Shown: positions 11,201 through 23,092, numbered from the stretch's first letter. The stretch: 64,000 nucleotides of DNA from Tomocerus qinae (GCA_020055645.1 CM034546.1:33418001-33482000); one strand, 5' to 3'. Notes: generated by a model not told the origin, from the sequence alone. Numbers and translations: made by a program.

Positions 11201-13035
11201 CCGCTTCACAGTACGCAAGGGCTGCCAGATACCGATATTAAAATCAGCAAAAGGTTAATAACTTTCATTTCTTGCAAATAGTCTTGAAATATTGAAATAC
11301 ACGAAAGACATTATGTTCATTATGTCCTCCATATTTGCAGAGCAAGTTTTCAATGAATATTTTGATCACATTTGTTTGTTCAGCGTTAAAATCTGTCAAA
11401 ATATTTATATTTTGGCTGGCTACGAAAAATAATAATAAAAAATTTGAATCTGATCCAACCCCGAAATGACTGGACCGATTAGTTCGATTAGTATAAAACT
11501 TCAAACAGAAGTTTAGCATGCTCTACCTCGGGTTTTTATTTGAATTTTTGAAACATTCGCATTTCCTCCTGTCAAAATTACGAAATAAACTTGAATGTCA
11601 ATGTGAGAGGTATAGCCAGAAATTATTTGATATAGGAAAATAAAAAAAGTGATCTTCAGTGGATATTTTTAGCTACATTTATATGTGCACTTTCGTGCAA
11701 TGAACTAACATCTTTGGTCTAAAAAATTCATTTTTCAGTATTACATTGCCTGTAACACCAAAAAATCGGATTTTAAAATAACTTAGAAACTACAGGTTCG
11801 ATTTGGATAAAATTTGGAACAGAGGTAAAGAATCGTTGTATCTCAGGGTATTTTTTTGAATTTAAGAAAATTACTTCCTTTCAAAATTAAAAAATAAATT
11901 ATGAAATATGCAAATTGTCATATAAGGAATTGTTTTATCAAAATTCTGTCTATTTAAAAATAAAGCCCTTGTAAAGTTATGGTTTGTAGGGCAAAAACAT
12001 ATTTCAAAATTGTTGACCTCTACGAAATATCAGAGGTCAAATATTGTTTTTGTCAAAAAATGTCGATGTGAGGTGTCAACCTTAATCTAAAGATGGGATA
12101 GAGGCCAAATAATTACTAATTTTTGCAGCCGAGGACCCTATAAAGAGGTCAAAGGTCATGTCTGCAAAACTTGTAATGTTTGCTCTAGATCTAGGTAATT
12201 TGTATTACAACTTGACTAATCTCATTATATGCTAATCTACGCATTCAGATTTCTTCCCATCTAGGTATTAACTAGTGTTATTAAGTAGTGCATCAGGTGT
12301 TAAGGGGAACATACTAGCCGAAACCCATTTATAGAATTCGCCCTCCACCTCCCAACTGGGTAAGTGCTTGTTAAAGATCTCGAAACACACAATAGTTAAC
12401 TTTGTACTTGTATTAATATGTTTTGAATGTATATCGTTTTGGGCGTAAAATATAATCATATCCGTTTCTAGCAAGTTGATGAGTTACTTAATTTTTCGTT
12501 TTTGAAAAAGTATTGCAGGAAGCCATTTTCTGCAATTACTGCACTCAGGATGTGGTCTGTATTAACGGACTCATCTAGCGAAAGCGAAATTAAAATCAAT
12601 CCCACGTATACCAACCTGATTTTAAGGAACCTTCTAACCTAACATATATCAAGATACAATAATTAAATCTATTTTTCAGTCGTTACTGAAGTAATGAGAC
12701 CTGCAAAAAAAGTTATGCTGACAAAAAGCCAGAAAGTGTTGACAAACATCGACGGCCAAAGGGTTCAAAATTGTGTTGACTATTCGGGGCATTCCTATAT
12801 TAAAAATTATGGTACAACAGAAATTTGACAGTAGTGACAACTTTAAGTAGATATCTTTAAAAAAACTTTTTGTTTATGGACAAGTTCATTTACCAATACA
12901 ACAGACGCCAAATCCTGAAGCACAAGTTCCATCCACTACTCCATTCGAGCTTTGACATTGTTTTCTAACATCAAAAGGAGTTAAGCACAAATATACAAAA
13001 ACAAATATTACCTTGTAAAAATTAAAAAATCGCAT
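8245..13035 (-). CDS. Secreted CUB-domain protein, multi-exon
   Basis: Exon 13035-12894 encodes a signal peptide (MRFFNFYKVIFVFVYLCL) and the motif GTCASGFGVCC, which commonly precedes a CUB domain in arthropod secreted proteins. Exon 9824-9665 gives the CUB core: VCQVRLDFVDFQIG, GRCSNDYF and IPDLCGNLAGQH. Exon 8394-8245 continues in phase 1 with VYMDFG and ends KKWNIKIIYLECTSLSR. A short candidate exon at about 10197-10150 (VFRCRIVTDVKS) would join in phase and supply the start of the domain. Expected sequence with an NP.YP-type motif was not found. After 8245 a donor (GTAATT) is followed near 8170-8215 by residues resembling the usual post-CUB segment (APSAVKY), but in a conflicting frame, so the 3' end is unresolved. 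The introns hold a transposon (10588-10995) and part of a segmental duplication. Confidence 0.65.
8738..8780. repeat. Perfect 20-bp-arm palindrome
   Basis: GTTCCAATACAGTAACAGAC is followed one base later by its exact reverse complement. In the duplicate segment (about 55410-55440) only the outer half is present, so about 30 bases were gained here or lost there. This fits a templated foldback insertion. It lies between CUB exons. Confidence 0.75.
10588..10995. mobile_element. MITE with AATGCCC...GGTCCAT inverted ends
   Basis: The left end (AATGCCCGCAGTGGTCCAT) and the complement of the right end (AATGCCCAAGCGGTCCAT) are imperfect inverted repeats of about 24 bp. A third internal copy of the left motif lies near 10790-10813. 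The interior has an 86-codon open frame (10702-10962 minus) with no recognisable domain. No target duplication could be fixed. It sits in an intron of the CUB gene at 8245-13035. Confidence 0.55.
10996..12893. other. Large intron of CUB gene, no further exon recognised
   Basis: AT-rich sequence lies between the candidate second exon and the signal-peptide exon of the CUB gene. Repeated wording such as AACTTAGAAACTACAGGTT and AAAATTTGGAACAGA (11760-11830) looks like transposon remnants. ORFs at 11265-11519 and 12268-12474 have no domain features. A missing CUB exon was looked for here and not found. Confidence 0.4.
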
Positions 13036-13863
13036 TTGTAAAATTAACAAAATCATCTCACTTTGTGTAGCAAATTCCAGATACTCCTGATAACTTGGGT
13101 ACACAAGGAGCATTTACAATGGTTACATAAAGGGGTAGAAAGGGTAAGACTGAAAATAATGAAATATATTAATACAAAAGACCTTGAAAACCCTGGGATT
13201 TTGTATCAAAAAGCAAAATCTGTTGGTATCATTATAAAACAAGTATCCATAAGAAGTCAGTATCCATAGAATCCAACTATAGTAATCCTAGTCAGTATCC
13301 AACCAGCAGGAAATATCCATAACAAAGATAAACAACTTTTAATAAATTAATATTATTAATAATAATCTTGTTCCCCATTCGAGAGTTAGGATTTGAACCA
13401 TTAAAACAATGACATGCAAACGGGAAAATAGAAATTTATATTGCACGCATATGACTTTTGTATAGGAGAGCTAAATATAGATAGTGTGACTTTGTGTGGC
13501 GATTTATGACAACTAACTAACTATCAATGCTTTCTGCATGGCTGTTCAGTTTCTACTTGGGACTTATCATTCTGCAATATATTTTTAGACTTGGATAAAT
13601 TTATCAACCTATGCTATGGTGATTTGGTGATGCATATTAATATACTATGCATGCTTATAAAACACTATCACCATACATATTAGTCATTGTTTCCACACAA
13701 ATTCATTAGGTAAGTCATAACACACCATACAAAGTCACACTAAATGTCAAAAAATCCCCCATTCAAAAGTCATGTGTGTGTGCTACTTTATTTATTTTGT
13801 GGTTAATTTTGCTATTTTGTTAGTATTTTATTTATTTGATGGTGAATTCATTTCTTTAGAGTA

Positions 13864-14118
13864 AGGCGGGCGGCTCTAGGGGACATCTAGATAGAGATAT
13901 CCCCTTACGCCACTCCGCTCGGACGAGCGGCTCTGGGAGACATGTCGATAGAGATGTCCCCTAGCGCCACCCGGGTGGCTGTGGAGGCCCCTAGAGCCGC
14001 CCGCCCGCCGGACCAGATCCCCAAATCTGACGGGCGGGCGACTCAGGGGGACGTCTAGATAGAGATGTCCCCTAGAGCCGCCCGCCAGGGCGAGGCGGCC
14101 CTGGGGTACTTGCCGGAT
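13864..14118. repeat. GC-rich cluster of three palindromic units
   Basis: In an otherwise AT-rich region about 250 bp are strongly GC-rich. They contain three related inverted repeats of the form GGCTCTAGGGGACATCT-spacer-AGAGATGTCCCCTAGAGCC, separated by C/G-rich linkers (GGGCGGGC, CCGCCCGCC). Each unit can fold into a hairpin of about 20 bp. No ORF is present. It could be a foldback transposon cluster or a transferred/foreign segment; base composition differs sharply from both flanks. Confidence 0.7.
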
Positions 14119-15410
14119 ACCTACTTCCCTTATATAGCGTATTTCTAGATTACATTGTGGTCATTCTAATTTATTTCTAGACAATTCAAAAAAATGTCCT
14201 GTCAATTTCGTAAATTTGTATTTGAAAAGGAAATCGAAACCACGTTAATATTTGCTATGTGTCAATGGTGTCTGATGTTCCTTTCAACATATTATTCAAC
14301 AATTTAACATCATTGGTAACGTTTGCGAAATTAAAGTTTTTAAAGGATCTTATAGATCATAATTAAAATATGCTAACATAATCATTTAAAAATGACACAG
14401 AAAACAAATAAATATGACATATATGAGAAGCATTATTCGCCCTGTGTAAATAGCCCAACACGTAATGTGCCAGTGGTCACTACATGATGATTATAGAGTT
14501 AGATAAAAAGAAAGTCTTACATTTTTGTGTTTTGATATTTTCTGCGTATTTTTCCATAGTATAGTTTCAAGGTGACACAACTTTTTGGGCAGTGCTAAAA
14601 TCTGTTATCAATATTAAAAATTGTGTAATAATAAAGAATAGGAACCTACGAAGTTGTATTTTCCACATTTCGGTTTATTTTGTTTGTAACTTATTGAAAT
14701 AAACTATAAATGAAAAGTCAGAATTAAAAAAACTCTTGTCTTGACAATGTTGGAAATGTACACTGATTTGTAAAGAAAATTTGGCCTTATTTTACTTTGG
14801 AACAGCATTGGTTTTAGAGTCTGAACTACACTGAACAAGAAAATGCGTTGGTTCTTGAGTTGTATATCCCTTGGGCGGATCACGTATCAGTATCAATACA
14901 AAGTTTAATTTATTTCTTAAAGCTTTATACAATGTATAACTTTCATTCAGTTAAAATTTTATTATCTTGTTACTGATTCTTTGTCGTGATACTGCAATAC
15001 AAACTCATGTTATGTATTGCTGCCAATGATTTAAAAATTATTGGCAGTCATTCTTTTATTACCATGCCAGTAAACTTGCAAATTTGCTAGGGTGAATATA
15101 TACCTAATACCGTGATGTTCCTAATAGTAGCCGGGTTAAACCTAAAAAACATATAAGATATTTTAGCAATGAAATTATTGTGTCTGAATGTAGCTGCATT
15201 AGGTATTATTGGAATTTAAAAAAAAATGTTCCCATTTTTTGCTCTGGACATCGCAGAGTTATAAAAGCAAATGTAAATCCAAAAAACAAATATAAATATA
15301 GTACCATCGGGACTCAAATAACAACTGGATTCAACTAAGACAGTTATAATAATTATTTTCATCAGCTAAAGGCGACTTTTATGATAATACCACTAAAATG
15401 CACCACATGG
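14119..15410. other. Intergenic, AT-rich, nothing recognised
   Basis: No ORF with domain features, tandem repeat or inverted termini was found up to the target duplication of the element at 15411. Confidence 0.5.
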
Positions 15411-15766
15411 CAGAGTATAAAGTCGGCATACCGTAAATTATTTTCAGATACCGCATGCCGTAAATTACATAATACACGTAATAGACAGTTTCATGGTAAT
15501 TTTCAACTAATGGAAGAACAAAAAATATAATTTCGATCATTTTATAATAAATGATAACTGTCATGAGTTATAAAATGAGTTTTCCCGTTTCAGAGCTTTT
15601 CAGCCACTATAAGTGGCATATAAAGATGTTAATACACAATATTGATGTATAAAAGCACTTTTAGCGGGTTATTTCTCACTTCCCACATCAATTTATGTAT
15701 ATAAACAGCTAAAAACTTAAAAAATAATTTACGGCATGCGGCATTTACGGCACACTCGACACCTTG
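15411..15766. mobile_element. hAT-like MITE with GCCGTAAAT subterminal repeats, copy 1
   Basis: The ends are CAGAGTATAAAG and the complement of CTCGACACCTTG. The flanking 8-mers CCACATGG (15403-15410) and CTACATGG (15767-15774) match at 7 of 8. Both subterminal regions carry GCCGTAAAT in inverted orientation, probably transposase-binding sites. The interior (about 280 bp) aligns with the copy at 21678-22126. It has no transposase. Confidence 0.85.
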
Positions 15767-16757
15767 CTACATGGTGTAACAAGCCTGGGAGCTGTGACGC
15801 GTCTAAAAAGCTAGCTCACACTACGGTCTACATTGTGAAGACCGATACATCCATTTCCAATGTTTTTGAATGCAGTTGTAAGAATTCATTGAACATCAAA
15901 AAGTTTGTCGCTGGACACCCGCCAAATTCAATTTTAATTAGTAATAATAGTAAATAGCTAATAAATTCAATATTATGCTATATCTTTCAAACCGGAGAAA
16001 TTCATTAACCCAAATTATAAAAAAAGCTCTCCGGTGTCCCTTCTTTTCACTGTATAAATCTCAGGATCTAAATACATCTGAATCTCCCGTTATTCGTTGT
16101 TTAAATTTCTACCTAAAATATCTTTTAACCAGATAGTATTTTGAAAATGAAGATGCTTAAAACTAATAGAGCATATTGTTGTAATGTCGAAAAAATTACG
16201 CCGAGCTACTCATATCTCTTATCTAACTTACTATACCATGGCGGAAAAAATTCCAACATTCGAAAGTGAATAATCATATTATATGTCTTCATTCATACAC
16301 ACATAACTGTGATAACGTGAAATGGCGTAAGTAAGAGCCAATATCACTATATTATAACCACGGTATTGGATAAACGTTCCTATATAACTATATGTAAGTG
16401 TGATTGTATGGTAGGCAAAGTCAAAATGCAAAATGTATGTGACGTATGGTTGTATTGAGAGAGGTACAGTGAGAAGGGGCAAAGACAGACCCCGAAATCC
16501 GAGAAAAAGGAAATTTTATGTGACTAAAAAATTTCCCCATCTTCGATAACAAACTTAACAAATATGGTGTTTGACATCCTTTTCTGCTTTGAAATCTATT
16601 TCTAAATACGGTACTGATTTGATGCATACATAATATTAGATTGAATATTTCAAAATGAAACCAAAGGCCCAAATCTTTGAAAAATAGGATTACTGAAGTC
16701 CTAGTAATAAAGTAAAAATAAAAGAAAAATGGTATGATTGCTAGAGATATAATATGA

Positions 16758-17384
16758 CGTAGTATAACAAGTCCCTTTGTATAACGGCGCCATTGTGCTA
16801 GTATAACTGTTCCTTGGCAGTAATACTAAGACAACCGACCCCGCGGTGTTTAAGTACAACTGTTCCATTCCTAAAAACATTGCAAATCATGAGCTAATAT
16901 GACAGTTGTCATCCTAAGATTATATAATTTATCATAAATGGGTGGATAATAATTAAATATTATTAATAAATAATATAAAATAATTAAATAATATAATAAA
17001 AATGGACAGGTAATATTTAAATAAAAATGAAGAAATAATTGCATATTATTTCATTTAGGACTGCCAGACTGAAGACTGTCTCACTTAGCCCTTCTTTAAA
17101 GCATCTATACCCTTTCTTATCTATACTCATGATTCATAATATGATTCAATCATGCAGAAATCAGAATAATACGTTTTTGAACGTAAATTATGATATAATA
17201 TAAAGTAGTAGCATTTTATACATTCTATGATTAACAATTTTCTTATTAATTCATGATTCACAATGTATTTAAGAATGTAACATGTGTACTGAAACCTTTA
17301 GGGTCAGTTGTCCTAGTATAACTGCCAAGGAACAGTTATACCAGTACAATTGCGCCGTTATACAGAGGGACGGGTTATACTACG
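16758..17384. mobile_element. Long-TIR element, ~85-bp inverted ends
   Basis: The first about 85 bases (GTAGTATAAC..GTCCCT..TGTATAACGGCGC) return as reverse complement at 17305-17384 with scattered mismatches. The ends contain internal repeats of GTATAAC followed by GTCC or GTTCC, so the termini are themselves repetitive. A 3-bp GAC flanks both ends and may be the target duplication. The interior is AT-rich without ORFs. Confidence 0.7.
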
Positions 17385-18525
17385 ACATATATACCTAATG
17401 TTAAAAGCATGTCTATGGAAATAGGGATAGAGTACACGTAAGGTAGTGCATGGAATAAATCAGCAAAAAAGACTTTATATGAAATACGAAAAACAACTCC
17501 GACGACTTGGAATTACAGTTTCTCTGTCCTGGTTTCTATTGCATCTGTCAGTGGTATTGGACATTGCCCTGAATTCAAAGGCATTCATACGTGTCAATAT
17601 TTGTAAAAAAACATCATGCCGGTTACAATGTTATACATACTGTATACCAGTATGGCACTTGTAAAGAATAGAAATTACAAAATGAAGCCTACTACATTTA
17701 GTATTTGCAATGTGAAACCAACTCTACATGCATATACAGGTAAGCAGTTTTCCTTAGTAGGTGGATTAAGTAGGTGAAAGATGTTTTTTACTATAATCAA
17801 TAAAATAGACATTTATTACACAAGAGAATGTAGATACTTTAGCGTAGCTATACCTTTTAAAGGAGTTGCACTTTATAATGGTCAGTAATGCAATGAAAAA
17901 TGACGAACAGATGCATTTATGTTATATTATGTATATGTTATATTGCAATTTGCAATATTTTCTTTGGGGTACGCCAAATAGTTACTTTCAGTGTCAGTAG
18001 AACATGTTCTACATCATTATTTTCTAGGTGACCATAATGTGTCAATATTTTTGCGGTTTTTGTATCGCAGAAAGTACTTACAAAGTTACTGCTGCATTAA
18101 TCTGATTTAGTTTCCGTTTCCTCAGGGTATTCCCATTTGGAATGCTGCTTTTCGTGCAAATTATTTAGAGATATTAATATTTGATAGTAGTTTTTGTTTG
18201 TAAAACTTAAACTTTGTAAATCGATGTTTTAAACATTTTATTCATATAATTTAGGTTTTAAGAAATTTGGAAAGGGTAGTGAATTACTAACAGGGACATG
18301 TTTAGAGGGTGCTAGAACTCTTAAACATCCCCTACCCTCGGCCACTAGATATTTAAATTCAATAAAAACCATTTTATACTGAAGGAAATTTTACACACCA
18401 CATAAATTTGTATTCTATGGATACTACTTATTGTGAGAATACAAACATCTCCACCAATAATGCAACCTAAGAGGTCATTTTTGCAAAAAAAAATTTTTTC
18501 AATCGGATACTTTTTTAAAACGCAG
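17385..18525. other. Intergenic, nothing recognised
   Basis: AT-rich sequence. A 72-codon open frame (17446-17664 plus) shows no domain, splice context or coding bias and is not annotated. Confidence 0.4.
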
Positions 18526-18690
18526 TGAATAATTTTGCAAAACACTGCGGATAATTTGGCAATAAAGCGAATAATTTGGCAAAAAAGCGGATAATTTTGC
18601 AAAAAAGCGGATAATTTTGCAAAAAAGCGGATAATTTTGCAAAAAAGCGGATAATTTGGCAAAAAAGCGAATAATTTAGCAAAATGTGGT
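18526..18690. repeat. 20-bp minisatellite
   Basis: About eight tandem copies of a unit close to GCGGATAATTTTGCAAAAAA. The outer copies vary (GCGAATAATTTGGC, CTGCGGATAATTTGG). Overlapping minus-strand ORFs of 90 and 105 codons are produced by the repeat itself and are not genes. Confidence 0.85.
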
Positions 18691-18762
18691 ATTTGTGTTC
18701 AAGTTTATGTTTGATATAGCTTTTCAGCTCACCAAAACAAACGTTATTAAGGCTGACTCGAC

Positions 18763-19079
18763 GATGCGCAAAACTTTGATAACACACCTCCCGTGGGGAA
18801 TAAAAATTTGTTATATTTTTTAAAACATGTGCTTCATACTTTCGAAGGAGGCATTGTTGCCCTTTTTCCCAAAAAGTCCCTACATTTTTCCAAATTTGCT
18901 AGTTTTTGGAGTGGGAGAAATACATCGGAGTTTGGCAAACTCGTCTCGTTCTCTGTTCTATGAAAATATTAAAAAAATCAGGAGACAATGCCCACTGCAG
19001 AATTTTGTGCCCTATTTACTACAGGTACTACATTTTGAAATCAGTTGCCCCAAATTGGGTGTGTCAAAGTTTTGCGTCT
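18763..19079. mobile_element. MITE-like element with GCGCAAAACTTTGA inverted ends
   Basis: The left end (GCGCAAAACTTTGATAACACACC) and the complement of the right end (ACGCAAAACTTTGACACACC) are inverted repeats with a 2-base indel, continuing weakly into CCC..GGGG blocks. The about 300-bp interior contains part of a 125-codon plus-strand ORF (18827-19204) that runs past the right end and has no domain. No target duplication is clear. Confidence 0.45.
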
Positions 19080-19394
19080 TCCCAACACCTTTCTCTACGG
19101 TACCACTAGACTGTGCCAATTTTTACTACGGAGAGGAAGGGCGCCAATTTAAAATTACGTCACATTTTACGGACTGGGTTTATTTATCATCTACCACCCC
19201 GTAGTAAAAATACTCATTTCTGCTCGTCCCTAAGCAACCGTATCATCGATGTGGCCTTAATAACAAGTTATAAATTACTAGGCTCCCAGTAAACTTCGGC
19301 AAGAAAGGTAGGCGTCCAGCAACCATTAGCAGAATTTATAAATAATTGCAAAAATTCCACCACTTGTCACATACACATAACACTTTTTACGCAG

Positions 19395-19545
19395 ATGAGA
19401 TTATTGACAATTAGAGGTAACTCATTTCGATGGAAGAGGAAGTGGCCATGCGCATTTGTTATTTTGCCTTTAAGGAACGTGCACATATTACGTGTGCAGT
19501 TGATGGGAGGAGGAGGTACCTAAAAGTGTTACAGTCAGCATTTAC
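19395..19545. repeat. Diverged dispersed repeat, copy 2
   Basis: Shares an ordered block pattern with 6250-6400 (AGAGGAAGTGG, CATGC, ACGTGTGCA, GGAGGAGG, AGTGTTACAG). Termini are not definable. Confidence 0.4.
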
Positions 19546-20871
19546 GTTACAGATGGGGAAGGGGTTTTGCGTTACACAATAAATGCAGGTCACCCAGGCT
19601 CTCCTACCAGACATAGATATATAGTTAGGTTGGTAAAAATTTATTAGTTTATCTCAGTCTGTGGTTATAATATAGAGATGACCAGGTAGTCACATATAGG
19701 CTTTCCTTGTTGCTCATCCTTTAATCAAATCCACAAAAAAACACGAATCATGGCTACAGTGGACAGTTTCGTCTTTTCATACTTTACGGCCATACGTTAA
19801 TAATGTTTCCTTCTCAATTAACATGCCGTACAATAATCTCCTTAGATGCAGAAGTGTTTCTCCAATTATAAGAACTAATTTATGCGTTACTTTGGTAAGC
19901 GTTTAGGAAACGCACTTTAATGCTGACTCGGTCATTCTTCAGAAGAAATTGAGAGATGTATAATACAAATAAGAATACATTAACTTGAATAACCATCTCA
20001 TTAGGTACTAAACCTACCATAAAGCCTATATCTTATATGTCCTGAAAGTATTTTCATGTTTTGCCAAATTACCTACAGTGGTCATTTTGGATAAAAAATA
20101 TTTTTTTGCTAAATTGACCTACTATCAATGATTGGGAAATAATTTAGAATACATAGTAGATCAGCTAGTCACATTAGACTAAAAAGTAAACGCACATGGC
20201 TAGTCTCGAAGCCAGGTCATGAAAAACCTGTAGCTAACAGCAAAAAACCTAGATTTTTGCTCAGAAAAACGGGTTTTTAGGCTGGCTTTTTCTTCACCTA
20301 AAGCAAAAACCCATGAATTTTTCATAGCCCAGCTCGAAGCTAGTATCCGAGCAATTATTTTGACCTGAGCATTATACTGCATTTGAGTATAGGAAATAAG
20401 GGAAGAAATAGGAAGAGTCATAGCTATTGGTAAACAATCAAAACGGTGTTTAGTAAAGAAAATTTCGGAAATACAGATGGTTAAAAGCTTGGATGTCATA
20501 CTTAATTATATTTGGGTACTGATCTATCATTTTCCCGAACTTCGTCATGAAAAAAAGGAAATTAATGAACATTCCTGTAGGATTTTTCCTTCATCAAAAA
20601 GTTATAGTTAAGAAACTATTTTGGTTTTTGCGGTCAGCCATTTATGGGGATTAAGTTCCGCCATCCGCCATTTATGGGGATTTGCGGAACTTAAATTAGA
20701 AGCTTACTGTGACAAAACATTGTCATATAAAATATAAACCTTTTTTTACTGACAACAATATTTCCGCTAATGAATCTCTAACAGTTCGCTGAGCTTAGGA
20801 TTAATTGGCATTATCATAGTAACCAGTTGAGTTACTGAAGTAAAGTAAAAATAGACTGTACAATTGTATGG

Positions 20872-20938
20872 TCGGATGGTGATATGAGTAGACCGGATAT
20901 CGTAAGTACTCAGGTTCGATTCCTGAATTAACCATCAA
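20872..20938 (+). other. tRNA-like / SINE-head fragment
   Basis: A perfect Pol III B-box match GGTTCGATTCC sits in a T-arm-like hairpin (TCAGG, 7-base loop, CCTGA), followed by ATTAACCA. The 5' strand pairs with this acceptor end over only about four bases (TGGT/ACCA) and the anticodon arm is poor. It is best read as a decayed tRNA or tRNA-derived SINE piece rather than a working tRNA gene. Confidence 0.3.
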
Positions 20939-21054
20939 ATAAATTATTTATCTTTACTGAATACAGTAATACACCTGATGGCTCAAATACTAATCATGAC
21001 TAAAGTATAAAAGTAATCTGGCGCACGCGCATTGAATAATAAATGTTTTAAATA

Positions 21055-21181
21055 ATGCACCCCAAAGCAGTTTACCCGAAGCCCACTATTAGCAAAGTAT
21101 CATTGTCGGGTAACGTCGGAAGGCACCCGAAAATAGCATGTAGCGTGTGGTGGACGTCGGGTGAACTGCTTTGGGGCACAT
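21055..21181. mobile_element. 127-bp TIR element with 9-bp target duplication
   Basis: Ends of about 26 bp are inverted (CCCCAAAGCAGTTTACCCG against CCCCAAAGCAGTTCACCCG). The flanking 9-mers TTTTAAATA and TATTAAATA match at 8 of 9. A 9-bp duplication is typical of Mutator-like elements. The element is far too short to encode a transposase. Confidence 0.7.
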
Positions 21182-21294
21182 TATTAAATACCTTTGTATG
21201 TACGTATGTTTGTGTGTTTGTATGTGTGTATGTGCCAAATTATCCACAGTGGTCAATTTGAAAAAAATATTTTTTTGCCAAAATGGCTTTTGCC

Positions 21295-21495
21295 AAATTG
21301 ACCTACCTCCCAACACACCATAGATGTAAATATAACCATCCACCATCCCATCCGGATGTTTGGATGGGCTAGAAGGACAATTACTTTGATGTCGGTAATG
21401 GGCTGGATTGGATGGAGGCAATTTCTTAAATGTTGATGATGGGCTGGATGGATGGGTACAGTAGCCTGGATGGTCATTATAGGCTGGATGGAAAG
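21295..21495. repeat. GGATGGGCTGGATGG-rich irregular repeat
   Basis: Several irregularly spaced copies of GGGCTGGATGG and variants lie here, and related wording (CCCATCCGGATGT...GGGTTGGATGGG) reappears at 22232-22260 beyond the inserted hAT-like element. The ORFs at 21089-21477 minus are generated by this repeat. Confidence 0.45.
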
Positions 21496-21677
21496 GAGTT
21501 GGTTGTCACATCCTTTGAAGTGAATCGAACAACTCGACTAATCGAATAGCAAACAATTGCCATACTATCTAAGAAGTTTATTTTTACGACTACAAGGTTT
21601 GAAATAATAGCCGACCGTAAGAAATGACATTTTTTTAATTCGCATTCAAACAAATACAAATAAATGTTCGAATTAAG

Positions 21678-22126
21678 CAGAGTATAAAGTCGGCATGCCG
21701 TAAATTATTTTCAGATGCCGCATGCCGTAAATGCCGTAAATGCCGTAAATGCCGTAAAATACATAATACACGGCATTAGCAGTTTAATAGTAATATTCAA
21801 CTACTGGAAGAACAAAAAATATAATTTTGATCATTTTATAATAAATGACAACTGTCATAAGTTATAAAATGAGTTTTCACTTTTCAAAGCTTTTCAGCCA
21901 CAAGGAGTGGCATATAATGATGATAATACAAAATATTGATATATAAAATCACTTTTAGCGTGTTTTTACTCATTTACCACATCAATTTATGTATAAAAAC
22001 AGCTAAAAACGGAAAAAATAATTTACGGCATTTACGGCATTTACGGCATGCCGCCAAATACCAAATGCCGTAAATTCTATTTACGGCATTTACGGCATGC
22101 GGCATTTACGGCACACTCGACACCTT
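21678..22126. mobile_element. hAT-like MITE with GCCGTAAAT arrays, copy 2
   Basis: A perfect 8-bp target duplication GAATTAAG flanks the element (21670-21677 and 22127-22134). It is the same family as 15411-15766, but its GCCGTAAAT subterminal repeats are expanded into runs on both sides, lengthening it from 356 to 449 bp. There is no coding capacity. Confidence 0.9.
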
Positions 22127-22837
22127 GGAATTAAGTAACCTGTACGTAGATACTTGTTACGAAATATTCTTTAAGCTCAAAGCTTTGATATCGAGTATGT
22201 TTGGTGTGCTGGATGAGAACCAATACCTTCCCATCCGGATGTCATGATGGGTTGGATGGGATATGTTTATCAAAAGATATTCATCAATAACCTATATCAT
22301 ACCAATAGTATAAAGCTGAGGTGGAATTGCGCAATAAATAAAGGGATTGATGAAATTCGTGTTAGTAGGCCGCGCACGCCGCGCAGGGAATTTATGAAAT
22401 TTTTCTGCGGTTGAAATCTTCGGCCTGTCATTGAATTTCTGGCTAATATGCACTCGCTAGAATATTACATGTTTCAACATATTTCTAGCACATCTTATGT
22501 GCTAGGTTTCACCTAGTTTCTAATAAAAGGGATTCCTTCGTATTTCGTATACTCTACTCCTTCATACGTTAAACCGTACCTTCACTGACTCCAAAACGCA
22601 GTTACCTAAATTCACACTGGGTTTCACACACAGTCACATGTTATAATACATAACAAATGATTCAGCATAAAACATGAAATAAATATGACAATCATAAATT
22701 ATAAGGTCGCAATCAACACTTACTACATCTATCACCCTTATTATCAACAAGACTTAAAACCGCCTAGCGTGAGCTGTACCACCTATCTTATCCCTAGATC
22801 AGGTAACATTCCCCACCGAAAATGTGTCAACAGAAAC

Positions 22838-23000
22838 ACACAGAGAAGTTCGGCAGAAAGATTCAACAAGAAAATTTGGACCAGGCTCAGCAGCCAAAAC
22901 TCAGCAGACAAAGTGCAGCAGCCATTTTCCGGCTCGCAAAACAAAAAAGTTCGCTCTGCTGAATTTTTCACCAGAAAAGTGTCAGCAGAAGCAAAAACAT
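22838..23000. repeat. CAGCAGA-motif cluster, copy 1 (another at 23660-23935)
   Basis: The phrase CAGCAGA, often followed by CATTTTC or AAA, recurs at irregular spacing here and again at about 23660-23935. This is not a simple tandem array. Both clusters surround the tRNA-like sequence at 23004-23092 and may be parts of one degenerate element. Confidence 0.4.
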
Positions 23001-23003
23001 ATC

Positions 23004-23092
23004 ACTGACAGGACTCGAACTCCTGTGTGCTGCTGCTGCTGCTTCTGCTCTTATCTTACTAACCTGTCATTATACCATTATGCCACCTCGCC
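23004..23092 (-). other. tRNA-derived SINE-like promoter region
   Basis: Read on the minus strand, TGGCATAATGG matches a Pol III A box and AGTTCGAGTCC a B box, in a good T-arm hairpin (CAGGA, 7-base loop, TCCTG). The predicted acceptor strands (GGCGAGG and TCAGTGA) do not pair and a (GCA)n run sits between the boxes, so this is a tRNA-derived element rather than a functional tRNA. Confidence 0.45.

Noticed and set aside
18345-18787. Overlapping ORFs of 105 and 90 codons rich in IIRFFAKL
   Set aside because: Generated by the 20-bp minisatellite.
18827-19204. 125-codon plus-strand ORF
   Set aside because: No domain or splice context; it spans the end of an inverted-repeat element.
23004-23092. 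Possible tRNA gene on the minus strand
   Set aside because: A and B boxes are present, but acceptor strands do not pair and a (GCA)n run interrupts the body; kept only as a tRNA-derived element.
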